From CAVQTK01 sp963716455 (GTDB lineage Bacteria; Pseudomonadota; Gammaproteobacteria; Coxiellales; Coxiellaceae): a DNA stretch of 64,000 bases. The stretch's first letter is position 1. Each line of letters begins with the position of its first letter. The DNA is taken from contig CAVQTK010000010.1 of NCBI GenBank assembly GCA_963716455.1, forward strand, positions 1-64,000, in the 5' to 3' direction. The position numbers and the translations under genes were made by a program. Of the stretch, positions 55,594 through 64,000 are shown in pieces. A model generated the notes under the pieces. That model saw only the letters and a program-made list of their open reading frames with translations, was not told where the DNA came from and did not search any database.

Positions 55594-55664
55594 ATCAGAT
55601 GATATAGGCTGGCATTCATGAGAGTGCTTAGTTTTGACGTGTATGCTCCGTTTTTTCTTGTCCA

Positions 55665-55722
55665 ATCTGAATCAAAATTGAGCTTTCTGCGTTGGCAAAT
55701 TAAACCTCGTGAACGCTTACTA
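55665..55722. repeat. Dispersed repeat with GCGTTGGCAAATTAAAC core (copy 4)
   Basis: Reads AAAATTGAGCTTTCTGCG then TTGGCAAATTAAACCTCG and TGAACGCTTAC, close to copies 1 and 2 beside letA. Confidence 0.7.
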
Positions 55723-55734
55723 TTCGACATATAC

Positions 55735-55879
55735 TAGACTTCTTTCCAAACCCAGTATTTTACTCTAATGCAAGGCGTGTTGATTTCGAGGAGCGGAGTT
55801 TACATGCGAGTAAATGAGCACTGGAGAAAACAACACAACGCAGCAGTAGGCCAAAAGACGAAGTTTGGAAAGAAGTCTA
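55735..55879. mobile_element. TA-flanked palindromic element, second subfamily
   Basis: 145 bases with near-perfect inverted ends TAGACTTCTTTCCAAAC / GTTTGGAAAGAAGTCTA. The outer bases equal those of the copies at 43017 and 52234, but the interior differs (TGCAAGGCGTGTTGATTTCG; AACACAACGCAGCAG). A partial right end GTTGGAAAGAAGTCT is also seen before fmt at 44109-44123. Confidence 0.75.
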
Positions 55880-55995
55880 CTGTAAATTTTTTATCCGCCT
55901 ATTTACTATAGATAAGTAATTGTTATTAGGTTTTTTTCAGAGAAAAATCTGGGCGTGACACCCTCCTTTGGGATTGATTAATACGGGAGAAAAAA

Positions 55996-56727
55996 ATGAA
56001 GATTTGTGCCGCACAAGCTAGATCTCACAAAGGTGACATTCAGGATAACATTGAAAATCACAAAAAATTCATAGAGCTTGCAATCTTTTATAAAGCAAAT
56101 ACCATTATTTTTTCCGAATTATCATTAACAGGGTATGAACCAGAACTTGCCAAAAAATTAGCGCTAAATATAAATGACAGTAGATTAGATGTCTTTCAAA
56201 AAATTTCTGATGACCATCATATTATTATTGGTGTTGGCTCCTCGAACGATGGTAGAACAGCAAGTCTGCATAAGTATGATTATTTTTCATCCTCAAAAAC
56301 CAAGAACAATATACTCTAAAAAACACCTACATCCAGACGAAGAGGTATTTTTTATCCAAGGAAATGATATTTCTGGCTTATTGGAATTCAAGAAAAATAT
56401 GGCGCTTGCAATTTGTTATGAGCTGTCAGTTCCAGATCATGCCGAAAAGGCTTATCAATGTGGCGCCCAAATCTATTTGGCAAGCGTGGCAAAAACTGTT
56501 CATGGTGTTGAAAAATCTATTCCAAGACTATCAGAGATCGCCAATAAATATTCCATGATAACACTTATGGCCAACTGCGTTGGAGAATTCGATGGCTGCA
56601 TTCGGGAGGCAAATCAGCAGTCTGGAACAATAACGGAAATCTGATCGGACAATTGGATCATGAAAATGAAGGATTATTAATTTTTGATATAGAGTCTCAT
56701 GAACTGAAAAAAAAATACTTAAAATAG
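55996..56727 (+). pseudogene. Nitrilase-superfamily carbon-nitrogen hydrolase, frameshifted
   Basis: Nitrilase-superfamily enzymes hydrolyse amides or nitriles with a Glu-Lys-Cys triad. All three are present: Glu in IIFSELSLTGYEP, Lys in YSKKHLHPDEE, Cys in MALAICYELSVPDHA. The gene uses three frames: from ATG 55996, changing near 56250 and again near 56608, to a stop at 56725-56727 (last part GLLIFDIESHELKKKYLK). Corrected length is about 243 residues, fitting small nitrilase-like amidases. The substrate is unknown. It sits alone in accessory DNA behind repeats, so acquisition by transfer is plausible. The two breaks may be errors or decay. Confidence 0.7.
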
Positions 56728-56786
56728 TTAAAACAGATTCAAATCATCAATCCTGACCCAGACTGATTTCCAGGGTGAGCTATTAC

Positions 56787-56948
56787 CTATTTTTTGCCGC
56801 GGACTTTGACAAGTCTTGAAACACATGCAGCTTTGATGTGAACGCCTTCAATAGCAGTAGAAGTAACTACACTGGCGTGTATCATCTTTGCCCTCAATTT
56901 GGGGTCAGCGAGGTAAGGGTTGGTGTCTAATAATGTTTTTCTATTCAT
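56787..56948 (-). CDS. Short protein with a Fic-antitoxin-like S-x-x-x-E-G motif
   Basis: A 53-residue reading from ATG 56948 to TAG 56787. It starts MNRKTLLDTNPYLADPKL, then HASVVTSTAIEGVHIKAA, then a basic tail ending VRGKK. Short proteins starting NPYL and holding a SS/ST-A-I-E-G element are, as I recall, widespread in bacterial accessory regions. The motif matches the (S/T)xxxE(G/N) inhibitory helix of Fic-domain regulation, but no Fic gene is visible next to it. There is no good ribosome binding site. It may be a relic. Confidence 0.45.
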   Translation of the reverse strand: MNRKTLLDTNPYLADPKLRAKMIHASVVTSTAIEGVHIKAACVSRLVKVRGKK

Positions 56949-57020
56949 GTCATGAGTATATATTGTTCACAAAAAGATAACAACATCACTATAGCCAGGG
57001 GATAATTTTAGCTAGTTATA

Positions 57021-57577
57021 TTATTTTTTTTTCGTGTTTTCAGAAGTTATGCTTGAAACTACAGGAATATTATTTTTTATTATTTTAATCTTATTATCGA
57101 AGTTATCAATTAATAGTTTATTATTAGCAACTTTTTGTTGTAATTCCAAGAAACTATTATTATTTTCAATATCAGCTGGATTCTTGTAATCACCAAAACG
57201 CACGCAAAGTATTCTCAAAAATAGAGCCGAAATTGCGAAAAAATTATATCTCTTTAATGATAGCTGATTATTTTCCTTGTTTATCCACTGATTAGCAATA
57301 ATAGATAAATTAGTAATAAAAAAAGGATACCTGAAAAAATTATTACTGATAAACCAGCTATTCTCAAAATGTCTGTTACAGATTTTAAAATTTGAAATTC
57401 CACGGATAAAAATGCAAATATGGCAACAAATATTGCTAATATTTCAATATGGTTAACTCTATCTTTTTTGAATTCCTCAATTAAGTGATTTGTTTTTTCT
57501 TGCTCTTTCTCTATTTTTTTCAATTTATTATAAACGCCACTTACTGCTTTTTTGAATGCTTCTTCATATATATTCAA
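57021..57577 (-). CDS. Small membrane protein with N-terminal coiled coil, one frameshift
   Basis: Not recognised. From TTG 57577 the product has a charged coiled coil (about 15-45, KKIEKEQEKTNHLIEEFKKD), then membrane segments at about 45-65 (EILAIFVAIFAFLSVEFQI) and 70-96. The frame shifts near 57290. The other frame adds a further hydrophobic stretch (YNFFAISALFLRILCVRFGD) and a C-terminal helix ending TSENTKKK at 57021. Corrected length is about 185 residues. Coiled-coil plus two or three membrane segments is a plan shared by some small toxins and defence effectors, but no homologue can be named. It is last in a minus-strand run of three. Confidence 0.5.
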
Positions 57578-57591
57578 AAGTAGTCTGCGTT

Positions 57592-57708
57592 TTACCTAGC
57601 AGCTCTATCTGCTGAGGAGATAAAATCCACATTTGGGGCAGTGGTGGAATTTTTACTTTCCCTATTACTGCTTGTGTCTGTAGATTGATTATCTTCTTCA
57701 GTACTCAT
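57592..57708 (-). CDS. Very short acidic reading frame between two accessory genes
   Basis: 38 residues from ATG 57708: MSTEEDNQSTDTSSNRES, ending ISSADRAAR. Its start overlaps the stop of the gene upstream (CTATGAG), which suggests coupling. It may be an independent small gene, or the true N-terminus of the membrane protein at 57577 separated by an indel. Confidence 0.35.
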   Translation of the reverse strand: MSTEEDNQSTDTSSNRESKNSTTAPNVDFISSADRAAR

Positions 57709-58257
57709 AGAAGAACCTTATTACTTAAATTTTCTATAAAATCGTCTTTTTCTATGAGAGTTTTTTCTATAAAATTTTCAATAAAATCGAGTTTTATATT
57801 ATTAAATACAGTTGGGAATGTATTAATATCGAAATCAAGTGTTATTTTTTTTCCTTATTTTGATTAGTTGTTGTATTAAAGGGTCATTGAAAGGTTGGTG
57901 TTTATATCTTGATTATTAATATGTAATATTTTCCTATAAAGATTTCTTAATGTAAATTCTGCAGAATCATGTATTCGAAAAACATCTTTGCTCTTATCGT
58001 TAAAAAATTTAGATATGCAGTCATTAATTCTACCTTCAGATATGTCATCAAAATTTAAATAACTGACAAAACCAATTTTTTGGATATTACAGTTTAAAAT
58101 AGAATAAATATCATTAATAAAAGAACAAATACTTTCTTTTTTCTAAATTACTGAATAAAAAACAGTCTATTCTATTTTTAAAAAATCTAATTTCAAAAGA
58201 ATCATTTTTTGATAAAAACATTATAGGTATTTCTGGTGGAGAATTTTCGAATAGAAA
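57706..58257 (-). pseudogene. Hypothetical accessory protein, frameshifted
   Basis: Not recognised. Protein-like sequence can be read from about 58257 to a stop overlapping the next start at 57706, with frame changes near 58138 (a run of A) and near 57880. Segments: SPPEIPIMFLSKNDSFEIRF, KRN-type linker, ICSFINDIYSILNCNIQKIG, FVSYLNFDDISEGRINDCIS, EFTLRNLYRKILH, and the end NNIKLDFIENFIEKTLIEKD. The layout loosely recalls TIGR04255-type proteins of unknown function, a weak impression. The base composition is very AT-rich even for this window. No start codon near 58257 is convincing. ATG 58221 is the first. Confidence 0.4.
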
Positions 58258-58400
58258 AAATGGGGAAATTTAGAATAGAATTGACACAGGGCTACATGTA
58301 TGTGACACCGCTCTTCCACCCGCTATCTTTTATCATTAGTCATTTTGTTTAATCAAGTCTCTTAAATATTTATTTTTAGGCGCATTGATGATTTTATACT

Positions 58401-58417
58401 ATATCACTAAGTGATAT
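58401..58417. promoter_or_regulatory. Palindromic operator before the XRE antitoxin-like gene
   Basis: Perfect 8-base inverted repeat ATATCACT-A-AGTGATAT, overlapping TATACT boxes on either side (58395 and 58415). It lies about 34 bases before the ATG at 58451. This is the usual layout for antitoxin autorepression. Confidence 0.6.
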
Positions 58418-58450
58418 ACTATATTGAAATCAAATTATGGAAAGTTGATC

Positions 58451-58780
58451 ATGAACAAGAAGAGCGAGAAAAAAAAGAAAATGAGTTTGTTAGAGGTCGG
58501 GCACGAAATGGCGCAGGGATTGTATGATGCAGGAATTATTGATGCAACAACTATGCGAGAATTTGACGTACTTTGTTTGCCTCCAGTACAAGAGTTTTCC
58601 CCTCGTCAAATAAAACAGTTGAGGTTACGTGAAAAAGTAAGTCAGTTGGTGTTTGCCAAAATTTTAAATACCACAGCATCAACTATTAGGCAATGGGAAC
58701 AAGGTAATAAACACCCTCGTGGCACATCACTGAAGTTACTCAACTTAGTTGCTCAAAAAGGACTTCAGGAATTACGCTAG
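58451..58780 (+). CDS. XRE-family antitoxin-like regulator (HigA/NadS type)
   Basis: 109 residues from ATG 58451. The basic start is MNKKSEKKKKMSLLEVG, followed by MAQGLYDAGIIDATTMREFD, the linker CLPPVQEFSPRQIKQLR and an XRE helix-turn-helix (about 55-105: LREKVSQLVFAKILNTTAST, then IRQWEQGNKHPRG). This is the arrangement of HigA/NadS antitoxins, whose toxin gene (HigB/RelE-like) normally precedes or follows. No toxin reading frame is visible on either side, so it is an orphan or the toxin has decayed. A palindromic operator precedes it. Confidence 0.8.
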   Translation: MNKKSEKKKKMSLLEVGHEMAQGLYDAGIIDATTMREFDVLCLPPVQEFSPRQIKQLRLREKVSQLVFAKILNTTASTIRQWEQGNKHPRGTSLKLLNLVAQKGLQELR

Positions 58781-59012
58781 AGGGGTTATGAGAATTATGA
58801 AAATAAAAAAAATAGCGTTTATTGTACAGTAGTAGTTGCTGACGTAGCTACTCGTGACAGCATTTTGAAACATCAGATTGAAGGTAAAATTGAAAAGATA
58901 GCATATCTAACATCTTTAGCTTAGTTGTTGTGGGAGATCTACTCGCTCGACTTCTGCCGAAAATCTTCCTAGCATTTTAGATAGATGTCGACAACATGAC
59001 GCTAGATTTATA
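58781..59012. other. Spacer between the XRE gene and the leader-distal end of the CRISPR array
   Basis: Only short open stretches. One reads VVADVATRDSILKHQIEGKI, ending with a stop at about 58922, and may be a gene remnant. No convincing gene. Confidence 0.35.
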
Positions 59013-62000
59013 TTTCTAAGCTGCCTGTGCGGCAGTGAACTTAAGAGCACGTTGAAGTAACGTACACTTGACTTTCTAAGCTGCCTGTGCGGCAGTGAAC
59101 CAAAGAAAGTTGCTCAATTAAAACGTAACAATTTTTCTAAGCTGCCTGTGCGGCAGTGAACTTTTACCGCGCATGTGCTGAGTCTTCCAGACGTTTCGTA
59201 AGCTGCCTGTGCGGCAGTGAACATCGTACTCGATAAGTTCGACCAGTGCGGATATTTTCTAAGCTGCCTGTGCGGCAGTGAACATACGCCTGTTCCACCT
59301 AAATCCGCCGTTAAGTTTCTAAGCTGCCTGTGCGGCAGTGAACTAGTTGGCTTGCTTGCGGTGTTATTTTTTTAGTTTCTAAGCTGCCTGTGCGGCAGTG
59401 AACACGTATGCCCCCAAGGGACGGTAAATCGGAATATTCTAAGCTGCCTGTGCGGCAGTGAACCAAATCGTTCCGCATATTATCAATCATGAGATTTTCT
59501 AAGCTGCCTGTGCGGCAGTGAACTGTCCCCCTCCTTTATACAAATCCTTTATTAATTTCTAAGCTGCCTGTGCGGCAGTGAACGAGGAGGTCAGGTCTAC
59601 GCTACCGGAGCTGAGTTTCTAAGCTGCCTGTGCGGCAGTGAACACTCATCCTCTCTGAAGATACCACCACCGGCTTTTCTAAGCTGCCTGTGCGGCAGTG
59701 AACACTTCTCAGATTTCTGAAAGAAAAGCAAGAGTTTTCTAAGCTGCCTGTGCGGCAGTGAACCGAGCACGGCGCTTACTTTAAAATCTACGCCTGTAAA
59801 ACTTTCGAAGCTGCCTGTGCGGCAGTGAACCATATCGCTTCTTTAAAATCTCCCTGTAAAACTTTCTCAAGCTGCCTGTGCGGCAGTGAACCATATCGCT
59901 TCTTTAAAATCTCCCTGTAAAAACTTTCTCAAAAGCTGCCTGTGCGGCAGTGAACCTTTATCAAGCGGGGTTGCTTTCGGAGGTTATTTTCTGTAAGCTG
60001 CCTGTGCGGCAGTGAACGCCATGACAAGTGCGCCATTGCTAGATGAAATTTTCTAAGCTGCCTGTGCGGCAGTGAACATACGCATCGTGTAGGAAATTGT
60101 CTTTATGAATTTCTAAGCTGCCTGTGCGGCAGTGAACTCGTCATAATAACTAGACAATATCGTCACCTGATTTCTAAGCTGCCTGTGCGGCAGTGAACGC
60201 GGACTAAACCAACTTTGTAATCCTGTTGGATTTCTGAAGCTGCCTGTGCGGCAGTGAACCTGAAAATGGGTTCCATTTTTCTTGATTTTCTTTAATTTCT
60301 AAGCTGCCTGTGCGGCAGTGAACTCGTACTTACTCCGCCTCCTCCTCCGCCGCCTTTTCTAAGCTGCCTGTGCGGCAGTGAACTTTTAAACGCTTTTGTC
60401 TCCAATCAAAATCAGTTTCTAAGCTGCCTGTGCGGCAGTGAACATGAGGCGACGATTTTCGGTTCTTTTTCAGCCTTTCTAAGCTGCCTGTGCGGCAGTG
60501 AACGACCGAACCATTGGTAATTGTATAAGCCACATTTTCTAAGCTGCCTGTGCGGCAGTGAACTTGCGCAGCTGCAGGTCCTTTATTGTTATTTACTCTT
60601 TCTAAGCTGCCTGTGCGGCAGTGAACCGCATAACAACGACATTGATAATTGATCTCAGTTTCTAAGCTGCCTGTGCGGCAGTGAACGACCTAACGTCTAC
60701 GAATTGATCAGCCTGTTGACTTTCTAGGCTGCCTGTGCGGCAGTGAACGTATATTATGGCATTGATAAAATAATATGCATAGTTTTCTAAGCTGCCTGTG
60801 CGGCAGTGAACATTACCATTGTTCTTTTAAAGTTCTTATTCTCATAATTTTCTAAGCTGCCTGTGCGGCAGTGAACGCTATCGCGGTAATATTATTATCT
60901 AATCAAAATAATTTCTAAGCTGCCTGTGCGGCAGTGAACAAATTCGCATCAATCTACAGTGTATTCACTTGCGTAATTTCTAAGCTGCCTGTGCGGCAGT
61001 GAACACGCTGAATGCCAGTTTGCACCGCCTGTTTGTGTTTTCTAAGCTGCCTGTGCGGCAGTGAACTGCACATCTCTAACGGTACCACTCGAATAGCTGC
61101 TTTTCTAAGCTGCCTGTGCGGCAGTGAACAGCACGAAATATGCTAAAAATCCCTGTATTTGCAGATTTCTAAGCTGCCTGTGCGGCAGTGAACTGATTAC
61201 CCGCAAAAGTTGTGATCTGTTGGTAACTTTTCTAAGCTGCCTGTGCGGCAGTGAACCCCATGTTTCTCGCCACGCTTAATTTTTTATGGTTTCTAAGCTG
61301 CCGTGCGGCAGTGAACGATCAAGCGGCGCTAATAATTTATGGTAGTTTTTTCTAAGCTGCCTGTGCGGCAGTGAAACTCAATCAGTTGTTATAAGTCTGC
61401 ATTACGCATCTGATTTTTCTAAGCTGCCTGTGCGGCAGTGAACACACATGAATTACATCAGACTGCAGTTGCGTTAGTTTTCTAAGCTGCCTGTGCGGCA
61501 GTGAACTGAAAGAAATATATAAACAATAAAAAGTTATTCATTTTCTAAGCTGCCTGTGCGGCAGTGAACCGAATTGAAGTCTACCATTGCAGAAATATTA
61601 AAATTTTCTAAGCTGCCTGTGCGGCAGTGAACATTAGGCGTACAATTTTAGGTTCTCTTTTCAGCTTTTCTAAGCTGCCTGTGCGGCAGTGAACCTCAAC
61701 CGGCACAGTAATCGACAACTACTTTTGTCATTTCTAAGCTGCCTGTGCGGCAGTGAACTATTGAATTTATGAAGCAGGTGCTCGTTGTATATTTTCTAAG
61801 CTGCCTGTGCGGCAGTGAACATGATAAATCAGCTCTTGAGTGACCATACCCTTCCTTTTTCTAGGCTGCCTGTGCGGCAGTGAACGTACTTTATGTTTCT
61901 GCCAGTGCACGGACTAATTTTCTAAGCTGCCTGTGCGGCAGTGAACAATAATCTCAGATTAAAAAGGCGTCTTTTATTATATTTCTAAGCTGCCTGTGCG

Positions 62001-62892
62001 GCAGTGAACATACATAAGGAATTTTTGATCTAGTTTAATTGATGAATTTCTAAGCTGCCTGTGCGGCAGTGAACATTCCACTTCTTCAAATTAAGATGTC
62101 GTTTCAATTTTTTCTAAGCTGCCTGTGCGGCAGTGAACTCGTACTTACTTCGCACTGCCTCCTCCGCACTTTTCTAAGCTGCCTGTGCGGCAGTGAACTG
62201 TAGGAATACCACCAGGAACGTCTACATTTAAATTTCTAAGCTGCCTGTGCGGCAGTGAACCATATTGCAATGCAATACATATTGAAGTGATTAGATTTCT
62301 AAGCTGCCTGTGCGGCAGTGAACAATCCTGTGGTTCATGTTCTGCTGCATTCGGATCGTTTCTAAGCTGCCTGTGCGGCAGTGAACTATACGAACAAATT
62401 TAGTCAACGCGGGTTAAACATTTCTAAGCTGCCTGTGCGGCAGTGAACCTTTCAGACGGTATGTTTCCCGTAACTGAGTGTATTTTCTAAGCTGCCTGTG
62501 CGGCAGTGAACAAACAACGAAGACCTGCTAGTGTTACGCATAACCGTTTCTAAGCTGCCTGTGCGGCAGTGAACACGTTGAAATTATGCAACCGAAGTCT
62601 ATAAATAATTTTCTAGAAGCCGCCTGTGCGGCAGTGAACTACCTCATTCAATGCATTTAGCTTCTTGAAGCGTTTTCTGAAGCTGCCTGTGCGGCAGTGA
62701 ACTACAAAGTTACCTCATGTTGAAGAAAATGACTTTTTTTTCTAAGCTGCCTGTGCGGCAGTGAACAGCATTTCCGTTTTCCACTATTATCCGTCAGTTG
62801 CTTTTTTAGCTGCCTGTGCGGCAGTGAACGCTAATAAATTGGGGTAACACACCTTTTGATTAATTTTCTAAGCTGCCTGTGCGGCAGTGAAC
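59013..62892 (-). CRISPR. Type I-F CRISPR array, about 63 repeats
   Basis: 28-base repeats about every 60-61 bases with spacers of about 32 bases. By hand I count 63 repeats and 62 spacers. In the transcribed (minus) sense the repeat begins GTTCACTGCC, forms the hairpin CTGCC/GGCAG around GCACA, and ends CTTAGAAA, the I-F type recognised by Cas6f. cas6f lies 130 bases beyond the right end, so transcription runs right to left and the newest spacers are at the right. Repeats are almost identical. Departures occur near 59215, 59810-59945 (three altered repeats with a duplicated spacer), 61300 (one base lost), 61376, and at 62618-62829. Several spacers are duplicated or similar. Confidence 0.98.
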
Positions 62893-63021
62893 AGTGCCAT
62901 TTTATGCATAAGTACCTAATTTTTAAAGAGCATTGGCTTATTAAAAACCTAAAACCTTTTTTTTAGCTATTAATTTTTATTCTTTTAAATCAAAAACTTA
63001 AAAATAACAGATAAAAAAGGG
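62893..63021 (-). promoter_or_regulatory. CRISPR leader
   Basis: 129 bases of very AT-rich DNA between the cas6f stop and the first (leader-proximal) repeat. It contains A/T runs (CTAAAACCTTTTTTTTAG and AAATTTTTAATT-like stretches). This is the expected place of the array promoter and of spacer integration signals. Confidence 0.75.
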
Positions 63022-63575
63022 TTAGAACCAAGGTATAGTTGCGGTATTACTTAAACCGTAGGTATTAAATTTTCCTACTACTGCTTTTTCTTGTGGTTCA
63101 TGTTTAATAAAAAGGGAAAATTTTTGCTTGGTAGAGGAACTTTGCAATTCAAGGAAAGGCAAATTCAGCGTTCTTCCTTGATTAGAAGAAATTTTCTCTT
63201 TAGCTAACTCTTCTGTTATCGAACCCTTGCTTATTGACCGCCGATATAGTCGCTCCACATTACTTTTAGTTTGGATTCGTTTTACTAAACAATATTGAGT
63301 AGTGACAGGAGTGGGCTGAATTTCACTTTGCTCGGTATAATCTCGTAAACCTTTTAGCCATCCAGTTCCCATGAGATTGATTAGCACCGCTTGTATTCCA
63401 TGAACACGTATGCAGCTACCTAAATATTTTTTATCAAACTCAGGAAAACTAACACCAATATCCGTACTGGACATAGACACCAAAGCACGATGCAAATGGT
63501 AGCGAGCGCATTCATTAAAACCGTCTCCTTAAACTCTGGATCGGGTAATACCCTAGTTTCTAAATAGTAGTTCAT
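63022..63575 (-). CDS. cas6f: Cas6f (Csy4), crRNA-processing endonuclease, one frameshift
   Basis: Cas6f cuts the CRISPR transcript at the base of each repeat hairpin and stays bound to the crRNA. From ATG 63575 the N-terminus reads MNYYLETRVLPDPEFKETVL, matching Csy4 starts. One base is missing near 63508. The remaining frame gives YHLHRALVSMSSTDIGVSFP (with the conserved catalytic-type His), TGWLKGLRDYTEQ, VQ-type RIQTKSNVERLYRRS (arginine-rich RNA-binding helix), TLNLPFLELQSSST and the usual end FNTYGLSNTATIPWF. Corrected length is about 184 residues (Pseudomonas Csy4: 187). The start is 6 bases after csy3. Function depends on whether the break is real. Confidence 0.93.
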
Positions 63576-63581
63576 CCTATT

Positions 63582-64000
63582 TTACTCCGCTTTTTCTGAC
63601 TTCTCTGCATCACCGAACACCCCTCCGCGAATCAAGTTAGCGATGACATAATGTTGTTGCTTGACAGGTGGGAACCTTATCTTTTAATATCCAATCATCT
63701 AATAAAGTATAAAAATCTTGTGCGCTTTTAGGTTGACGGTAGGCTTTGCCTCGGCTGGTTACAGAACCATACGGCTCAACAGCAATAGGCCCCAAATCTT
63801 CAGCGCTTGGGTACCAATAATGTCAATAGTGCGTAAAGCATTGCCTATCTTTTGCGAATGCATAGCGGCTTGGTTATTGACATGATATAAAATTTTACTT
63901 TTTTTATTATCACGATCATTGCTTAAAGCTAATTCTTGAGACGGAAATATCTCGTGCCATACCTAGACGGGCAAAAGCATCTATGGTAAAAAATACAAAA
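63582..64000 (-). CDS. csy3: Cas7f (Csy3) C-terminal part, several frameshifts, 5' end outside window
   Basis: Csy3 forms the six-subunit backbone of the I-F Cascade complex. The readable blocks in order from the right edge are FFTIDAFARLGM, EIFPSQELALSNDRDNKKSK, ILYHVNNQAAMHSQKIGNAL, RTID, YWYPSAEDLGPIAVEPYGSV, TSRGKAYRQPKSAQDFYTLL, DDWILKDKVP and PVKQQHYVIANLIRGGVFGD. The gene stops at 63582. Single-base breaks fall near 63955, 63820 and 63672. The upstream genes (cas1, cas2-3, csy1, csy2) would be expected just beyond the window on the same strand. Confidence 0.92.

Larger units (their letters stand above)
55594..55995. other. Gene-free spacer of repeats
   Basis: Contains the fourth copy of the GCGTTGGCAAATTAAACT repeat (55665-55722) and a second-type TA-flanked palindromic element (55735-55879). 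The remaining 115 bases before the nitrilase gene include TTGATTAATACGGGAGAAAA, similar to a stretch at 52213 after trkH. No gene seen. Confidence 0.55.

Noticed and set aside
58781..58925. Toxin partner of the XRE antitoxin-like gene
   Set aside because: Only a fragment of about 30 residues follows, without HigB/RelE features.
59597..60533. Open reading frames inside the CRISPR array
   Set aside because: They repeat a VHCRTGSLE-type sequence, which is only the translated CRISPR repeat.
1..64000. tRNA, rRNA, tmRNA genes
   Set aside because: No sequence with a T-arm GTTCGA plus acceptor pairing or rRNA-like stretches was found by reading.
1..64000. RsmY/RsmZ-type small RNA beside letA or csrA
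   Set aside because: No GGA-rich hairpin series with a terminator was seen in the intergenic regions here.

Overview
The window reads as chromosome of an intracellular gammaproteobacterium of the order Legionellales (Coxiella / Rickettsiella / Diplorickettsia / Legionella-like). The evidence is a Dot/Icm type IVB secretion block (dotA-icmV facing icmW-x-icmX), a Com1-type DsbA next to rpoH, the LetA and CsrA regulators, ankyrin- and Sel1-repeat proteins, a putative F-box protein, and gammaproteobacterial housekeeping order (lptD/surA/pdxA, topA-smg-dprA, trkA-trkH). The DNA is AT-rich by eye. The genus cannot be fixed from sequence alone.

Layout. 1-4.5 kb: two large frameshifted genes of unknown function (effector candidates) and repeat-rich spacer. 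4.6-10.3 kb: Dot/Icm genes. 10.4-18 kb: lptD, letA, surA-pdxA, csrA, hpf and a purine nucleoside phosphorylase. 18.1-23.7 kb: pdxH-sppA-uspA-ksgA, gloB, rpiA, ftsY. 23.7-27.8 kb: two ankyrin genes lying between ftsY and ftsE, which are usually adjacent. 28.2-38.9 kb: ftsE-ftsX, a small unknown gene, an XRE regulator, lemA-htpX, a DUF6933-like gene, ilvE, rpoH, com1-like dsbA, glyQ-glyS. 39-52 kb: F-box-like gene, topA-purE, dprA-smg, fmt, an aromatic amino acid permease, gmhB, two small secreted proteins, pdxB, trkA-trkH. 52.4-58.8 kb: accessory DNA (Sel1-like protein, broken nitrilase, small membrane-protein operon, XRE antitoxin-like gene). 59.0-64 kb: a type I-F CRISPR array of about 63 repeats with cas6f and the end of cas7f (csy3), all read on the minus strand.

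The parts fit together as follows. Dot/Icm secretes effectors; the ankyrin, Sel1-like and F-box-like proteins and the two frameshifted genes next to dotA are candidates. LetA and CsrA are the usual life-cycle switch of this order and lie 3 kb apart. pdxA, pdxB and pdxH supply pyridoxal phosphate. TopA, DprA, Smg, Fmt, GlyQS and FtsYEX are housekeeping.

Two properties stand out. First, many genes, including normally essential ones (lptD, ftsY, fmt), carry single-base frameshifts, which points to uncorrected indel errors in the sequence as well as possible real decay. Second, the window is seeded with short dispersed palindromic repeats. One, a TA-flanked element with inverted ends, sits in frame inside dprA, and a solitary end of the same element abuts the csrA promoter.
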